A DNA stretch of 64,000 nucleotides from Maritalea mediterranea (GCF_021568695.1 NZ_JAKGTI010000003.1:336043-400042), one strand, 5' to 3'. Shown: positions 17,490-26,576, numbered from the stretch's first letter. Made by a program: numbers and translations. Notes: generated by a model not told the origin, from the letters alone.

Positions 17490-18587
17490 ATGATGGAGCT
17501 TGAGCTGACCGCACAAGGTGCGGGGGCAGCACGGGTGATGCTTGTTGACGATTCCGCGGTGGTGCGCGGTTTGATGCGCCGTTGGATTGACGGGCATCCG
17601 ACCTTGAGCGTTGCGGCCACCTCGGCCAACGGGGCAGAAGCCATTGAGCAGGCGCGTCGAGTGCAGCCTGATCTGATTGTGCTGGATGTGGAAATGCCAG
17701 TGATGGACGGGCTGACCGCCCTGCCACAGCTGATCCAAGCCGCCCCTAAAGCCAAAGTGTTGATTGCCTCCACCCTATCCACCTGCAACGCCAAAATTTC
17801 GTTGAAAGCCATGAGTTTGGGCGCCACAGATTATGTCGCCAAGCCCGGCAGCGGGTCGATCACGCGGTCGGAGTTTGAGCAGGATCTGTTGGCGAAGCTG
17901 GTGGCATTGGCGCCGGTGCCTGTATCGAGCACACCACTAGCGAAACCCGCAACGCCGAATAATCTGACTCAGCACCCCCAAGGCATTACCGGCTTGGCTC
18001 TGGTGGCCTCCACAGGCGGACCGGCGGTCCTGTCTGAGCTGATGCTGCATGTCCGGCCCTTTGCCCGGCATCTGTCCTTGTTTGTGGTGCAGCATATGCC
18101 AGCGCATTTCACGCCGTTGCTGGGCAAAGATTTATGCGCCCTCAGCCAGTTTGAGGGCGGCGAAGCGCAGCAGGATCAACCCGTAAAGGCCGGACATCTT
18201 TATGTGGCGCCAGGGGACTATCATATGCGGCTGCGCAAGCGGGCGCCCGGGTTGTGCATCAGTCTTGATCAGGGCCCGCCGGAGCATTTTTGCCGCCCAG
18301 CCGCCGACCCGTTTTTAAAAAGCTTTGCCGCTCACTATGGGGCGCAAGGCGCGGTGTTTGTGCTCACCGGCATGGGGCAGGATGGGGCTGAAGGCGCGTT
18401 GGCTGTGCGGCAGGCGGGCGGCGTGGTGGTGGCGCAGGATCAATCCTCGTCTGCCGTTTGGGGCATGCCCGGCGCGGCGGTGGCCGTTGGCAGCGCCCAG
18501 CATGAGGTCAAGTTGGCGGATATGGGCGCGGCCCTGCACAGCCTGTTGCAGCAAGCCCCTGCCGAAAGGGCGCGGCCCCATGCTTGA
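17490..18587 (+). CDS. cheB: Chemotaxis protein-glutamate methylesterase CheB
   Basis: CheB removes methyl groups from (and deamidates) chemoreceptors for adaptation. The 365-residue protein has an N-terminal receiver (D20/D21, phospho-acceptor D66 in VLDVEMPVMDG, K118 in YVAKPG) and a C-terminal esterase with the catalytic serine in VASTGGP (S174), histidine in QHMPAHF (H202) and aspartate in GMGQDG (D298). All key residues are present, so the enzyme should be active. The end overlaps the cheR start by 8 bp, indicating coupling with its counterpart methyltransferase. Confidence 0.95.
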   Translation: MMELELTAQGAGAARVMLVDDSAVVRGLMRRWIDGHPTLSVAATSANGAEAIEQARRVQPDLIVLDVEMPVMDGLTALPQLIQAAPKAKVLIASTLSTCNAKISLKAMSLGATDYVAKPGSGSITRSEFEQDLLAKLVALAPVPVSSTPLAKPATPNNLTQHPQGITGLALVASTGGPAVLSELMLHVRPFARHLSLFVVQHMPAHFTPLLGKDLCALSQFEGGEAQQDQPVKAGHLYVAPGDYHMRLRKRAPGLCISLDQGPPEHFCRPAADPFLKSFAAHYGAQGAVFVLTGMGQDGAEGALAVRQAGGVVVAQDQSSSAVWGMPGAAVAVGSAQHEVKLADMGAALHSLLQQAPAERARPHA

Positions 18588-19389
18588 TCATTCCGTCTCA
18601 CAAATTTCAACATTCATGCAGCAGCGGGCGGGCATTAAGCTCACCTCAAACAAGATTTATATGATCGAGGCACGGCTGGAAGCGGTGGTGCAGCGGTTTG
18701 GTTTTGCCCATATTGACGCGCTGGCCGCCAGCCTGCCGCGCGCCATGGGCGAGGTGCAACAGGCGGTGGTAGACGCGCTCGCCACCAATGAGAGTTATTT
18801 CTTTCGCGACCAAAAGCCGTTCGACGCATTTGAACAGGCTTTGCTGCCCGCAGCCATCGAGCAGGCACGATTGGACCAAAGGCCCGTGCGTATTTGGTGC
18901 GCCGCCGCCGCCACCGGGCAGGAACCTTATAGTCTGGCGATGCTGCTGGCCGAGAAAAAGCACCAATGGCTGTATGTGGGGGCCGAAATTGTCGCCACCG
19001 ATCTGAGCCAAACCGCCCTGGCACGGGCAGAATCTGGCCTCTTTACCCAGTTTGAGGTGCAGCGCGGGCTTTCGGCGCAACGGCTGGTGCAGTTTTTCAC
19101 GCAACAGGGCAGCCAATGGCAGATCGCGCACGACGTGCGCAAGATGGTGCAGTTTAATCACCATAATCTGCTGCACAATCCGGCGCGGCTCGGCCAATTC
19201 GACATGATCCTTTGCCGTAACGTGCTGATCTATTTTGATGTGGAGACCAAGCAGCAAATCCTGACCCATCTGGCCCGGCAATTGCCGCCCGACGGCGCTC
19301 TGGTACTGGGCGCGTCAGAAACATTGGTGGGGGTGACGGATCAGTTCAGGCCAGACCCCGATTTGCCGATGGTGTTCCGGCGGGTCTGA
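18580..19389 (+). CDS. cheR: Chemotaxis protein methyltransferase CheR
   Basis: CheR methylates receptor glutamates using S-adenosylmethionine. The 269-residue protein has the N-terminal all-alpha CheR domain (through TNESYFFRD, a family hallmark) and the C-terminal methyltransferase fold, with IWCAAAATGQEPYSLAMLL in place of the usual SAM-binding WSAGCSTGEE-type motif, EIVATDLSQTALARA, FNHHNLL and FDMILCRNVLIYF. The start at 18580 overlaps cheB by 8 bp; a longer in-frame opening upstream runs through cheB and is not real. It is the last gene of the chemotaxis operon. No cheD or receptor gene is present in the window. Confidence 0.94.
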   Translation: MLDHSVSQISTFMQQRAGIKLTSNKIYMIEARLEAVVQRFGFAHIDALAASLPRAMGEVQQAVVDALATNESYFFRDQKPFDAFEQALLPAAIEQARLDQRPVRIWCAAAATGQEPYSLAMLLAEKKHQWLYVGAEIVATDLSQTALARAESGLFTQFEVQRGLSAQRLVQFFTQQGSQWQIAHDVRKMVQFNHHNLLHNPARLGQFDMILCRNVLIYFDVETKQQILTHLARQLPPDGALVLGASETLVGVTDQFRPDPDLPMVFRRV

Positions 19390-19411
19390 GCGATGGGGCT
19401 TTTGCTGGTGA

Positions 19412-19930
19412 TCAAAGGCTTTGATCAGGGTGCGGTGAAGCGGTTGATGGCATAGGCGGTGTGATCGGTTTGCGCATGATGATGTAGGTGGGCCGATCAA
19501 ACCCTTTGTGGGTGCCGTCTGCGATTTTGACGAAACCCATCCGCTCAAAGGCACGGTGATTTTCCGTAAGCTCAATGCGGGTTTCCAGCTCTAGCGCTGA
19601 GAAGCCAAGCGCGATTGCGCGTTGTTCAGCCAGCTGAATTAGCGCCTTGGCCAGGCCTTTGCCGCGCATATCTTCGTGCACCGCCAGCCTGCCCATATAA
19701 AGGCAATCGCTTTTGGGGCGCAAAAAGATGCACGCATCCGGCCGATCTCCAATCACCCAGATTTCGCCGATCTCGCAGTGATCTCTAATGCTTTGAACCG
19801 TCAGGTGCCGCATGGAGGAGGGCGGATTGATGCGTGGCGCCATATAGGCGAAGGCGTCTTGAATTAAAGTCAGGACGCTGGGCAGTAGAGGGCTGGTTGG
19901 AGGCAGTCGAACGGGTTGCGGCGTGTTCAT
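19412..19930 (-). CDS. GNAT-family N-acetyltransferase
   Basis: This 172-residue protein carries the acetyl-CoA binding pattern of the GNAT fold: CLYMGRLAVHEDMRGKGLAK (motif A, with the R/Q-x-x-G-x-G/A-like RGKGLA) and the C-terminal NHRAFERMGFVKI, where GNAT proteins usually have Y-x-x-x-G-F. The HKGFDRPTYIIMRKPI ending is also typical. The substrate (small molecule or protein) cannot be predicted. It stands alone, convergent with cheR across ~22 bp and upstream, on the same strand, of the ctrA terminator region. The ATG at 19930 is preferred over an in-frame TTG at 19939. Confidence 0.85.
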   Translation of the reverse strand: MNTPQPVRLPPTSPLLPSVLTLIQDAFAYMAPRINPPSSMRHLTVQSIRDHCEIGEIWVIGDRPDACIFLRPKSDCLYMGRLAVHEDMRGKGLAKALIQLAEQRAIALGFSALELETRIELTENHRAFERMGFVKIADGTHKGFDRPTYIIMRKPITPPMPSTASPHPDQSL

Positions 19931-20008
19931 TTGGGGCAAAGCTCAATGGCGGGGACGATATGGCCCTATATCGCACAGGCTTAACGAAGCGGGAAGTGAC
20001 ATTTGCCC

Positions 20009-20036
20009 AAAAATAAACCCCGCCGAAGCGGGGTTA
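20009..20036 (-). terminator. Rho-independent terminator after ctrA
   Basis: Read on the minus strand, an 8-bp stem AACCCCGC/GCGGGGTT with a four-base loop (20016-20035) is followed by a T-rich tract (TATTTTT). It lies about 30 bp beyond the ctrA stop. Confidence 0.85.
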
Positions 20037-20066
20037 AAACTATTGGGTTGAAAGCAGATGCTAAGA

Positions 20067-20768
20067 TCAGGCGCTTTCTGAGAGTTCGTTCTCATCTGGT
20101 TCGCGCAACACATAGCCGCGGCCCCAAACGGTTTCGATATAGTTCTTGCCGCCGGTGGCCACTGAAAGCTTTTTGCGCAGCTTACAGATGAACACGTCAA
20201 TAATTTTAAGCTCTGGCTCGTCCATGCCACCATAAAGATGGTTCAAGAACATTTCTTTGGTGAGGGTCGTGCCCTTGCGCAAGGAGAGCAATTCGAGCAT
20301 TTGATATTCTTTACCAGTGAGGTGAACACGCTGGCCGCCAACTTCAACGGTTTTGGTGTCCAAATTCACGGTCAGATCGCCGGTGCGAATAACAGATTGG
20401 GCATGGCCTTTAGACCGGCGCACAACGGCATGAATCCGCGCCACCAGTTCGTCCTTGTGGAAAGGCTTGGTCATATAATCATCGGCGCCAAAACCAAGGC
20501 CACGTACCTTGTCTTCAATGCCGGCAAGACCAGACAGGATCAGGATCGGCGTTTGAACCTTTGCCACCCGCAGGGTGCGCAACACTTCATAGCCACTCAT
20601 GTCGGGCAAGTTCAGATCAAGCAGAATGATGTCATAATCATAAAGCTTACCCAGATCCACGCCTTCTTCACCAAGGTCGGTGGTGTACACGTTGAAACTT
20701 TCTGATTTGAGCATCAGCTCAATACTCTGCGCCGTGGCGCTGTCATCCTCAATTAGGAGTACCCGCAT
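20067..20768 (-). CDS. ctrA: Cell-cycle master response regulator CtrA
   Basis: CtrA is an OmpR-type regulator that controls flagellar, chemotaxis, division and replication genes in alphaproteobacteria. The 233-residue protein has a receiver (EDD at 7-9, phospho-acceptor D51 in [17 protein letters not shown], a KPF motif) and a winged helix ([48 protein letters not shown]). The start at 20768 (MRVLLIEDD) is conserved; the open frame continues upstream without meaning. The last residues, ELSESA, end in two small residues like the degradation tag of known CtrA. It diverges from fliI across a 387-bp control region. ChpT and SciP, its partner and antagonist, are also in this window. Confidence 0.97.
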   Translation of the reverse strand: MRVLLIEDDSATAQSIELMLKSESFNVYTTDLGEEGVDLGKLYDYDIILLDLNLPDMSGYEVLRTLRVAKVQTPILILSGLAGIEDKVRGLGFGADDYMTKPFHKDELVARIHAVVRRSKGHAQSVIRTGDLTVNLDTKTVEVGGQRVHLTGKEYQMLELLSLRKGTTLTKEMFLNHLYGGMDEPELKIIDVFICKLRKKLSVATGGKNYIETVWGRGYVLREPDENELSESA

Positions 20769-21155
20769 GTCGTTCCCCTTATTCCTGTTCCATCTTGGAA
20801 CCTTTATCAACGACACCCGCCGGTGCCCCTGATCGTTAACAAATCCTACTGGATATTGATTCAACCCTAATATGAAATAGTTAACAAAGTTTAATTCAGT
20901 TCTGCAATATGCATTTACACTTATCACAAATTTAGGCTAAGCGATTGAAAAATATAAATAAATTGATGGTTATCAACTTAATAATTTAGTTTAAGAAAGT
21001 GTTGTAACCGACTCTTGCGACTCGCTGAATTGGCATTGAATCCAAGGAGTTTCCGCGCGGAAAAAAATGCCAATTTATTGGCGATTTTGCCGTAAAATAG
21101 TGAATTCGAGTTAAGGAAACGTTAGCATTAACCGAATCAAAAGGATTGGGGCAGC
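20769..21155. promoter_or_regulatory. Shared ctrA-fliI control region (387 bp, no gene)
   Basis: This AT-rich gap separates divergent ctrA and fliI. By eye it holds five GANTC sites (20858, 21010, 21019, 21038, 21134), the target of the CcrM methyltransferase. It also holds TTAA pairs that resemble CtrA sites but with a 6-bp spacer (TTAACAAAGTTTAA, 20881-20894), a better CtrA-like site near fliI (listed separately), a perfect 14-bp palindrome TTTCCGCGCGGAAA (21050-21063), and a second dyad GCCAATTTATTGGC (21069-21082). No open reading frame of substance is present. Confidence 0.6.
21111..21125 (+). promoter_or_regulatory. Candidate CtrA-binding site upstream of fliI
   Basis: TTAA-GGAAACG-TTAG matches the CtrA consensus TTAA-N7-TTAA with one mismatch. 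It ends 30 bp before the fliI start, next to a GANTC site at 21134. Flagellar class II genes are known CtrA targets in Caulobacter. This is a site read by eye, not scored. Confidence 0.45.
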
Positions 21156-22487
21156 GTGAAGTCACTCATTGCCGACATAGAGGCCATGGATGCCGAAGAG
21201 GTCTATGGCCGGGTGAAAACCGTGCAGGGGTTGTTGGTGGAGATCATCGGCCCGGTGCGCGAATTGCGCGTGGGCGGGCGTGTGGCGATTGAAACGCGCG
21301 GCGGTGACCGCGTGATGTGCGAAATTGTGGGGTTTCAGGATGATCATGCGCTTTGTCTGCCTTTTGGCGCGCTCGAAGGGGTGCGGCTGGGGTGCAAGGC
21401 GATCTTTTATTCTCACGGCGGCACAGTGCAGCCGGACGATAGCTGGCTGGGCCGGGTGGTCAATGCCAAGGGTGAGCCGATTGATGGCAATGGGCCGATT
21501 ATGCGCGGCGCCACCTCCTATAATCTGCGCGCCTCGCCCCCTGCTGCCCATGATCGCGCGCGGGTGGGCGAGCCGATTGATCTGGGCGTCAAAGTGCTCA
21601 ACACTTTTACCACCTGTTGCGACGGGCAGCGTATGGGCATTTTTGCCGGGTCCGGCGTGGGTAAGTCCGTGCTAATGTCGATGCTGGCGCGCAACACAGA
21701 TGTGGATGTGGCGGTGATTGGCCTGATTGGCGAGCGGGGCCGCGAGGTGCAGGAATTTATTGAGGACAATTTGGGGCCGGAAGGGCTGAAGCGCGCTGTG
21801 ATTGTGGTGGCCACCTCGGACGAACCGGCGCTGATGCGGCGACAGGCCGCCTTTATGACGCTCACTTTGTCGGAATATTTCCGTGATCAGGGCAAGCGGG
21901 TCTTGTGCATGATGGACAGTTTGACCCGTTTTGCCATGGCCCAGCGCGAAATCGGTTTGGCCACCGGTGAGCCGCCCACCGCCAAGGGCTATCCGCCCAC
22001 CGTTTTCACAGAATTACCAAAATTATTGGAACGGGCGGGACCAGGGTTAAAAAATTCTGGTTCTGTTACCGGACTTTTTACCGTTTTGGTGGAAGGTGAT
22101 GATCACAATGAGCCAATTGCGGATGCCGTACGCGGGATTCTTGATGGGCACATTGTGATGGAACGGGCGATTGCCGAACGGGGACGATACCCGGCGGTGA
22201 ACGTTTTGAGGTCTATTTCACGGACCATGCCTGGGTCTGTGCCGGAGTCATATCGACCGGTATTGATCAAGGCGCGGGAATATATGTCGGTTTACGCCGA
22301 TATGGAGGAATTGATCCGCTTGGGGGCATATCGCTCGGGGTCAGATCCGAAAGTGGATGACGCCATTTCCATCGCCCCGGCGCTCGATGCGTTTTTATCG
22401 CAGCGTCAGGACGAGCGTGTGAGCCTCATGGAAGGGTATCAGACGCTTGAAGAAATTGTTGCCCGCGTAGGGGGCAGTGAACAATGA
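21156..22487 (+). CDS. fliI: Flagellar export ATPase FliI
   Basis: FliI energises the flagellar type III export apparatus, working with FliH and FliJ. The 443-residue protein is of normal length, with the F1-beta-like fold: Walker [15 protein letters not shown] (P-loop 165-171), Walker [21 protein letters not shown], and the family signature [20 protein letters not shown]. Translation appears to start at a GTG (21156) with G-rich sequence before it; an ATG at 21186 is possible but shorter. It heads the fliI-fliJ pair, is divergent from ctrA, and has a candidate CtrA site 30 bp upstream. A terminator follows fliJ. Confidence 0.96.
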   Translation: MKSLIADIEAMDAEEVYGRVKTVQGLLVEIIGPVRELRVGGRVAIETRGGDRVMCEIVGFQDDHALCLPFGALEGVRLGCKAIFYSHGGTVQPDDSWLGRVVNAKGEPIDGNGPIMRGATSYNLRASPPAAHDRARVGEPIDLGVKVLNTFTTCCDGQRMGIFAGSGVGKSVLMSMLARNTDVDVAVIGLIGERGREVQEFIEDNLGPEGLKRAVIVVATSDEPALMRRQAAFMTLTLSEYFRDQGKRVLCMMDSLTRFAMAQREIGLATGEPPTAKGYPPTVFTELPKLLERAGPGLKNSGSVTGLFTVLVEGDDHNEPIADAVRGILDGHIVMERAIAERGRYPAVNVLRSISRTMPGSVPESYRPVLIKAREYMSVYADMEELIRLGAYRSGSDPKVDDAISIAPALDAFLSQRQDERVSLMEGYQTLEEIVARVGGSEQ

Positions 22488-22515
22488 CGGCTTGGTTGGG
22501 TAAGGAGTACAAGTC

Positions 22516-22929
22516 ATGAAATCACGGAATGAGAGTCTCATTCGGTTGAAGAAGTTTCAGGTGGACGAAAAGCGTCGCACCGTGATGCAGATTGAAATGA
22601 TGGTGGCTGATTTTGAGCGCATGGCCTCGGAATTGGACCAGCAGATTGAAATCGAACATCAAAAAACCGGCATCACCGATACGGATCATTTTGCCTATTC
22701 CACCTTTGCCAAGGCGGCCAAAACCCGCCGCGACAATCTGATGGCCTCGGCAGACGAAATGCGCGAAAAGCTTGAAGCCGCGCAGGACGAGCTGGCCGAA
22801 GCGGTGGAAGATTTGAAAAAGGTGGAACTGCTCGACCAGCGCGAACATGCGCGCGAAGCGGCAGCCGAAACCAAACGCGATCAAGCCGAAATGGACGAAA
22901 TCGCCATCATGCGGCAACAGCGCCGCTAG
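22516..22929 (+). CDS. fliJ: Flagellar export chaperone FliJ
   Basis: FliJ is the coiled-coil stalk-like protein that sits with the FliI hexamer and helps export. The 137-residue protein is almost wholly alpha-helical and charged, with long heptad runs (VADFERMASELDQQIEIEH, LEAAQDELAEAVEDLKKVEL) and a basic start, as FliJ proteins have. Sequence conservation in this family is low, so the call depends on size, composition and position 28 bp after fliI. A clear AAGGAG precedes the ATG. A hairpin with a T tail follows it. Confidence 0.85.
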   Translation: MKSRNESLIRLKKFQVDEKRRTVMQIEMMVADFERMASELDQQIEIEHQKTGITDTDHFAYSTFAKAAKTRRDNLMASADEMREKLEAAQDELAEAVEDLKKVELLDQREHAREAAAETKRDQAEMDEIAIMRQQRR

Positions 22930-22973
22930 GCCCTGATCGCCCCAAAGACCAATTATCTTACCCAGATTGGGCA

Positions 22974-23005
22974 AGGTTGCACGGCATGAGCTGTGCGACC
23001 TTTTT
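22974..23005 (+). terminator. Rho-independent terminator after fliIJ
   Basis: A nine-pair stem (AGGTTGCAC with GTGCGACCT, one G-T pair) at 22974-23001 with a ten-base loop is followed by five T. It ends the fliI-fliJ transcript just before the foreign-looking ATPase gene. Confidence 0.75.
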
Positions 23006-23062
23006 GGCGTTAGGGGAATTAAATGGCGCCAACACTCCGTTTGTTTCTTTGTCGGATAGCCA

Positions 23063-24958
23063 TCAAGCTTGGACGATTTCTTCGAGCATATCAAAGACGG
23101 CTAGGAAGTTTTTGAAATCATCCACGTCACCGTTCTCGCAAAACCAATCACACAAATTTCGTTTCTCATTTACATTGATTGACCACTTCTCGGGCACAGT
23201 AGTTTCGTTTCCTCGATCAACAATCGTGTGCTTACCTACTATATCTATAAATTCAGGTTTGGATTTACGCGCCTTCATAATTGTATTGTCAGAGAACAGG
23301 TTTTCGATGCCCTTGTTAATTTTGTGATTTTGTTGTGGAACTACTCTACGAAATAGAATGTTTTTATTGCTAGCATGAGATTTTTGGGTGTCGCAATCAT
23401 ATAGTAATACCCATTTTGTGCGTATTGCCTCTGCTAGCTTGGAGTTATAAGCCTTCCAAACCTTGTCCAGATTTGACTGTCCTCCGGCATTGATCAGTTC
23501 AAATCTATCTAAAACTTCTGTTTTTCCTAGTAGATTTGCCGCAGTATTCAAATAATCTATGTCGGTATCACCCTCAACGTAGAGCGTGAATTTGACCGCT
23601 TCATCCAAATTTTTACGAATTTCATCTTGAAATGTGGCGCTATCTTTCAGGTATTTATACGCACTCTCAAATTCAGAAAATCTCTCAACGTCGATCTCCT
23701 CGCCTTCGGGGAGATTTAGGAGTTGAAAACCATCTGACCCATAAGTTTCCTTCATTCCCAAAAGGAATAAGGGTGAGTGTGTAGTTATTATAAATTGTAC
23801 GCGAGGGAACAATTTCATTAATTGCGGCAATAAGTCATGCTGATAGTCTGAATGTAGGTGGAGGTCGATTTCGTCCACCACCACCATGCCTTTGACATCC
23901 GATAAGCTCCTAAACTCTGCATTTGATATATCAAAATCTCGCATTAAACTCAGGAATAAATCCAAGATGGCTGTTTGTCCGGTCGAAAGCGAAAAAAGAT
24001 TGCCGATAATCACATCATCATCGATTATTACCCCAATGCTGCGCCGGTTACGGCTACCAACATTCCATTCGAACTTACCATCGGGCTTTTCAAATAAAAC
24101 TCTAATAAATCGCTCAATTTGTTCCAGTATATCTGACGCTGGACCATTGCGAACTTGCTGCTCTACAAGTGCTCCATTGTTCGATAGGTCAGGTATAATG
24201 ATCTTGTGTCCTTCGATTGCATGACTATCGTATATCAGATCTAACAGCCAGTCTTGAATTTGCTTCAGCGGGGAATACTGCACGACTGGCCGATTGGAAA
24301 TTCCCTGGAATTTTTTATCCGTATTGTATAGCGGTCTATTCTTTAAGTTGAGTTCGTTTAGCCATGCAGGCTCCTCAAATCGATTCGGCGGAAAATATAG
24401 GTTGGAGGTTGTGTTTAGGTCTGCCCGGGTTTCCTCCTTTATCTGCTGAAGATTTGAAGAGTAATGCGACGATTCGTCGGGCGAGATCTGTTCCCATTTT
24501 TCATATTCTTCGACCTTGCCCTTGAAGTCTTTTTTGACAGAGGTAAGTTGAATTTCAGCTATTTTGGTTCCATTTGTAAACTCAACTCCGGCCATTGAGT
24601 ATGGTTTGCCATGCTGTATAAAGGTGGAGCTTCTTAGCTTATACACCTTTCCTTGTTCAACATCAGCGTCATCGAAAATACTCGCTTGAGCGCCAATTAG
24701 ACCGTTTACGACATGTGCTAATAAGTTGCTTTTGCCTGAACCATTCGTACCAACAATTGCGATGGGGAGAGGGTCGCCATCGTCGGAAAACCTACAAGTT
24801 AGGTTTAGCTTTTTTATCGGGCCAGCATTAGTTAGTTCAATCCTTTGTAAGTACAATTTGGGCCTCTCTGATTGGGTCAGTTGTTTACAATGTTTGTGAG
24901 TAACAATTTGGAATCTTTGTGAGTTGATAAGCAATTGTAAAAAATAGTTTCTCACCAC
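23063..24958 (-). CDS. OLD-like AAA ATPase with C-terminal TOPRIM domain
   Basis: This 631-residue protein joins an ABC-type AAA ATPase and a TOPRIM nuclease-like domain, as in OLD-family proteins, many of which act in phage defence. Visible motifs are Walker A GTNGSGKS (70-77), the signature-like LSTGQ (324-328), Walker B MVVVDEIDLHLH (358-369), the H-loop TTHS (392-395), then TOPRIM residues E462 in YVEGDTD and D521/D523 in YDCDT, and KGIENLF (549-555). It is a single gene with no partner beside it. Base composition is near 40% GC in sampled lines, well below the flanking genes, and no repeats or integrase mark the edges. The start is uncertain: a GTG is at 24958. Gabija GajA and fused PARIS proteins are other possible relatives. 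Confidence 0.82.
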   Translation of the reverse strand: MVRNYFLQLLINSQRFQIVTHKHCKQLTQSERPKLYLQRIELTNAGPIKKLNLTCRFSDDGDPLPIAIVGTNGSGKSNLLAHVVNGLIGAQASIFDDADVEQGKVYKLRSSTFIQHGKPYSMAGVEFTNGTKIAEIQLTSVKKDFKGKVEEYEKWEQISPDESSHYSSNLQQIKEETRADLNTTSNLYFPPNRFEEPAWLNELNLKNRPLYNTDKKFQGISNRPVVQYSPLKQIQDWLLDLIYDSHAIEGHKIIIPDLSNNGALVEQQVRNGPASDILEQIERFIRVLFEKPDGKFEWNVGSRNRRSIGVIIDDDVIIGNLFSLSTGQTAILDLFLSLMRDFDISNAEFRSLSDVKGMVVVDEIDLHLHSDYQHDLLPQLMKLFPRVQFIITTHSPLFLLGMKETYGSDGFQLLNLPEGEEIDVERFSEFESAYKYLKDSATFQDEIRKNLDEAVKFTLYVEGDTDIDYLNTAANLLGKTEVLDRFELINAGGQSNLDKVWKAYNSKLAEAIRTKWVLLYDCDTQKSHASNKNILFRRVVPQQNHKINKGIENLFSDNTIMKARKSKPEFIDIVGKHTIVDRGNETTVPEKWSINVNEKRNLCDWFCENGDVDDFKNFLAVFDMLEEIVQA

Positions 24959-25014
24959 CCATTGTGGATTCTATGTTAACTGGGTGCAATAAGACGAAGC
25001 CCGAAAGGCAAATC

Positions 25015-26037
25015 ATGACCAACACCTCCACCGAAGAAGACCAAACGAACGCGGCCGCGCGGCGTAAAAGCGGTGAGTTTGTGCGCGGGGGCAGCGGGTT
25101 TCGCAATCAGATTGGCGAGGCGGAATTTCCGGCGGAGCCGGGGCGCTATCATTTGTTTGTGGCGCTCAATTGTCCTTGGTGCCATCGGGTGATTTTGGCG
25201 CGCAATCTGTTGGGGTTGCAGGAGAGCATTTCCATGGATGTGGCCTTCCCCAATCGCACGGGCGAGGATGATCCGGCCGGGGCAGGGCTTTGGGAATTCA
25301 GCCCTGACCGCGTGGCCAGTTTGACGGGCGAAACCTTGCCCGAATGCACGCGCGAGACCGCGACCGGCGAAAATTTCCGCATCGCCAAAGATATTTACCG
25401 CGCTGAAGGGGCGAGCGAGCAATCGGTGCCCATTCTTTATGACAAAAAGACCAAACGCATTGTGAACAATGAGAGCGCCGAGATTATCCGCATGTTGGAT
25501 CGTCACGCCGAGGCGCTCGGCAGTGCGTTGGCGGGGGATCAGCGCCCGTCACTTTATCCGGCAGATGAGGCGCTGCGCGCTGAGATTGATGATCTCAATG
25601 ATCTGATTTACACCAACATCAATAATGGCGCTTATAAGGCCGGGTTTTCGTCCGATCAGGCGGTTTATCAAAAGGCGTATGACGCTTATTTCGAGACGTT
25701 GGCCGCGCTTAATGATCTGCTGTCGGATGGACGGCCCTTTCTCACGGGCGATAAATTCACCGAAGCCGATTTGCGGCTGTTCCCCACGCTATATCGGCAC
25801 GACCCGGTCTATTATGTGCGCATGAAATTGAACGGCGCGAAAATTCTCGATTATCCCTATGTCTGGCAATGGCTGTGTCGGGTCTATGCGCTGGATGGGG
25901 TGGCCGAAAGCGGATCGCTGATCCATTGTCGGCAAGGCTATTTTGGCCGCTCGTGGAACAATGTGGTGCCGCTGGGCCCGTTCAAGCCGATGGCTTACCC
26001 CGACGCCTATCACCATCCGGAGTTGGCGCGGTTTTAA
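25015..26037 (+). CDS. Glutathionyl-hydroquinone reductase (GST Xi class)
   Basis: These enzymes reduce glutathionyl-hydroquinones, releasing glutathione from quinone adducts in the cytoplasm. The 340-residue protein has the thioredoxin-fold motif NCPWCHRVILAR with catalytic C53 and the second cysteine C56, the SVPILYDKKTKRIVNNESAE glutathione-binding stretch, and the all-alpha half with FLTGDKFTEADLRLFPTLYR. Relatives include E. coli YqjG and PcpF. The ATG at 25015 has GAAAGG before it; the open frame upstream (from 24964) has no such site. It converges with an HxlR-type regulator with 4 bp overlap. Confidence 0.92.
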   Translation: MTNTSTEEDQTNAAARRKSGEFVRGGSGFRNQIGEAEFPAEPGRYHLFVALNCPWCHRVILARNLLGLQESISMDVAFPNRTGEDDPAGAGLWEFSPDRVASLTGETLPECTRETATGENFRIAKDIYRAEGASEQSVPILYDKKTKRIVNNESAEIIRMLDRHAEALGSALAGDQRPSLYPADEALRAEIDDLNDLIYTNINNGAYKAGFSSDQAVYQKAYDAYFETLAALNDLLSDGRPFLTGDKFTEADLRLFPTLYRHDPVYYVRMKLNGAKILDYPYVWQWLCRVYALDGVAESGSLIHCRQGYFGRSWNNVVPLGPFKPMAYPDAYHHPELARF

Positions 26038-26576
26038 TTCTGTTTGAGATGCGGCGCCATGATGGCGCTGATTTCGGCACCCGTGCTCGCAGCGCTGTAA
26101 ATTGGCCGGGGTGGGCGAGCATCAAGGTCGACCTCCCGGTGGACCCAATTGCGCTCTTCGAGTGCCTTTAAGGCTTGGGAAAGCGCACGATCGGTGATTG
26201 GGTCAAGGGCGCGCTGGATGTCGTTAAAATGGTGTGGCGTATGGACAATGGCCAGAACGGGCAGGGTCCAGGATTTGCGCAACAGATCGCGATTTTCCTC
26301 TCCCGCCAAGGTCCATATCTGATGAGAAATCTCCGCGCCGATCTTGCCGGGGATGGTCAGTCTAAATTCCGGACGCAGCGGGTGGCCATGGCCGGGATTG
26401 CGTTCCACCAGCCCGATCTCAATTAGATGCGTCATGCTTTGTGCAAACGCGGTGCGCCCAGCGCCCGTCGCGGTGATGAGCGGTGCCTGCCTGCCCGCCA
26501 CGCCGGCATGCAGCGCCGCCAAGATTGGCACGGCCCAAGCCCGCGAAGTGATATTGACAAGCAGCTTAATGTCCAT
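26034..26576 (-). CDS. HxlR-type transcriptional regulator with two winged helices
   Basis: The 180-residue protein appears to hold two copies of the HxlR winged-helix pattern. The N-terminal copy has WAVPILAALHAG and a helix around FAQSMTHLIEIGLVERN. The C-terminal copy has WTLPVLAIVHTPHHFNDIQR, then DRALSQALKALEERNWVHRE. HxlR proteins often sense aldehydes or quinone-like electrophiles. Its position between a glutathionyl-hydroquinone reductase gene (convergent) and a divergent VOC gene fits that theme. The 52-bp gap to the VOC gene should contain both promoters. The ligand is not predictable. Confidence 0.78.
   Translation of the reverse strand: MDIKLLVNITSRAWAVPILAALHAGVAGRQAPLITATGAGRTAFAQSMTHLIEIGLVERNPGHGHPLRPEFRLTIPGKIGAEISHQIWTLAGEENRDLLRKSWTLPVLAIVHTPHHFNDIQRALDPITDRALSQALKALEERNWVHREVDLDARPPRPIYSAASTGAEISAIMAPHLKQN

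Noticed and set aside
20881-20894. TTAACAAAGTTTAA as a CtrA autoregulatory site of ctrA
   Set aside because: The two TTAA halves are 6 bp apart rather than 7, so it was kept only as a note in the control-region entry.
22930-25014. Mobile-element boundaries around the OLD-like gene
   Set aside because: No transposase, integrase, direct repeats or tRNA gene could be seen at either edge; acquisition is inferred only from composition and position.
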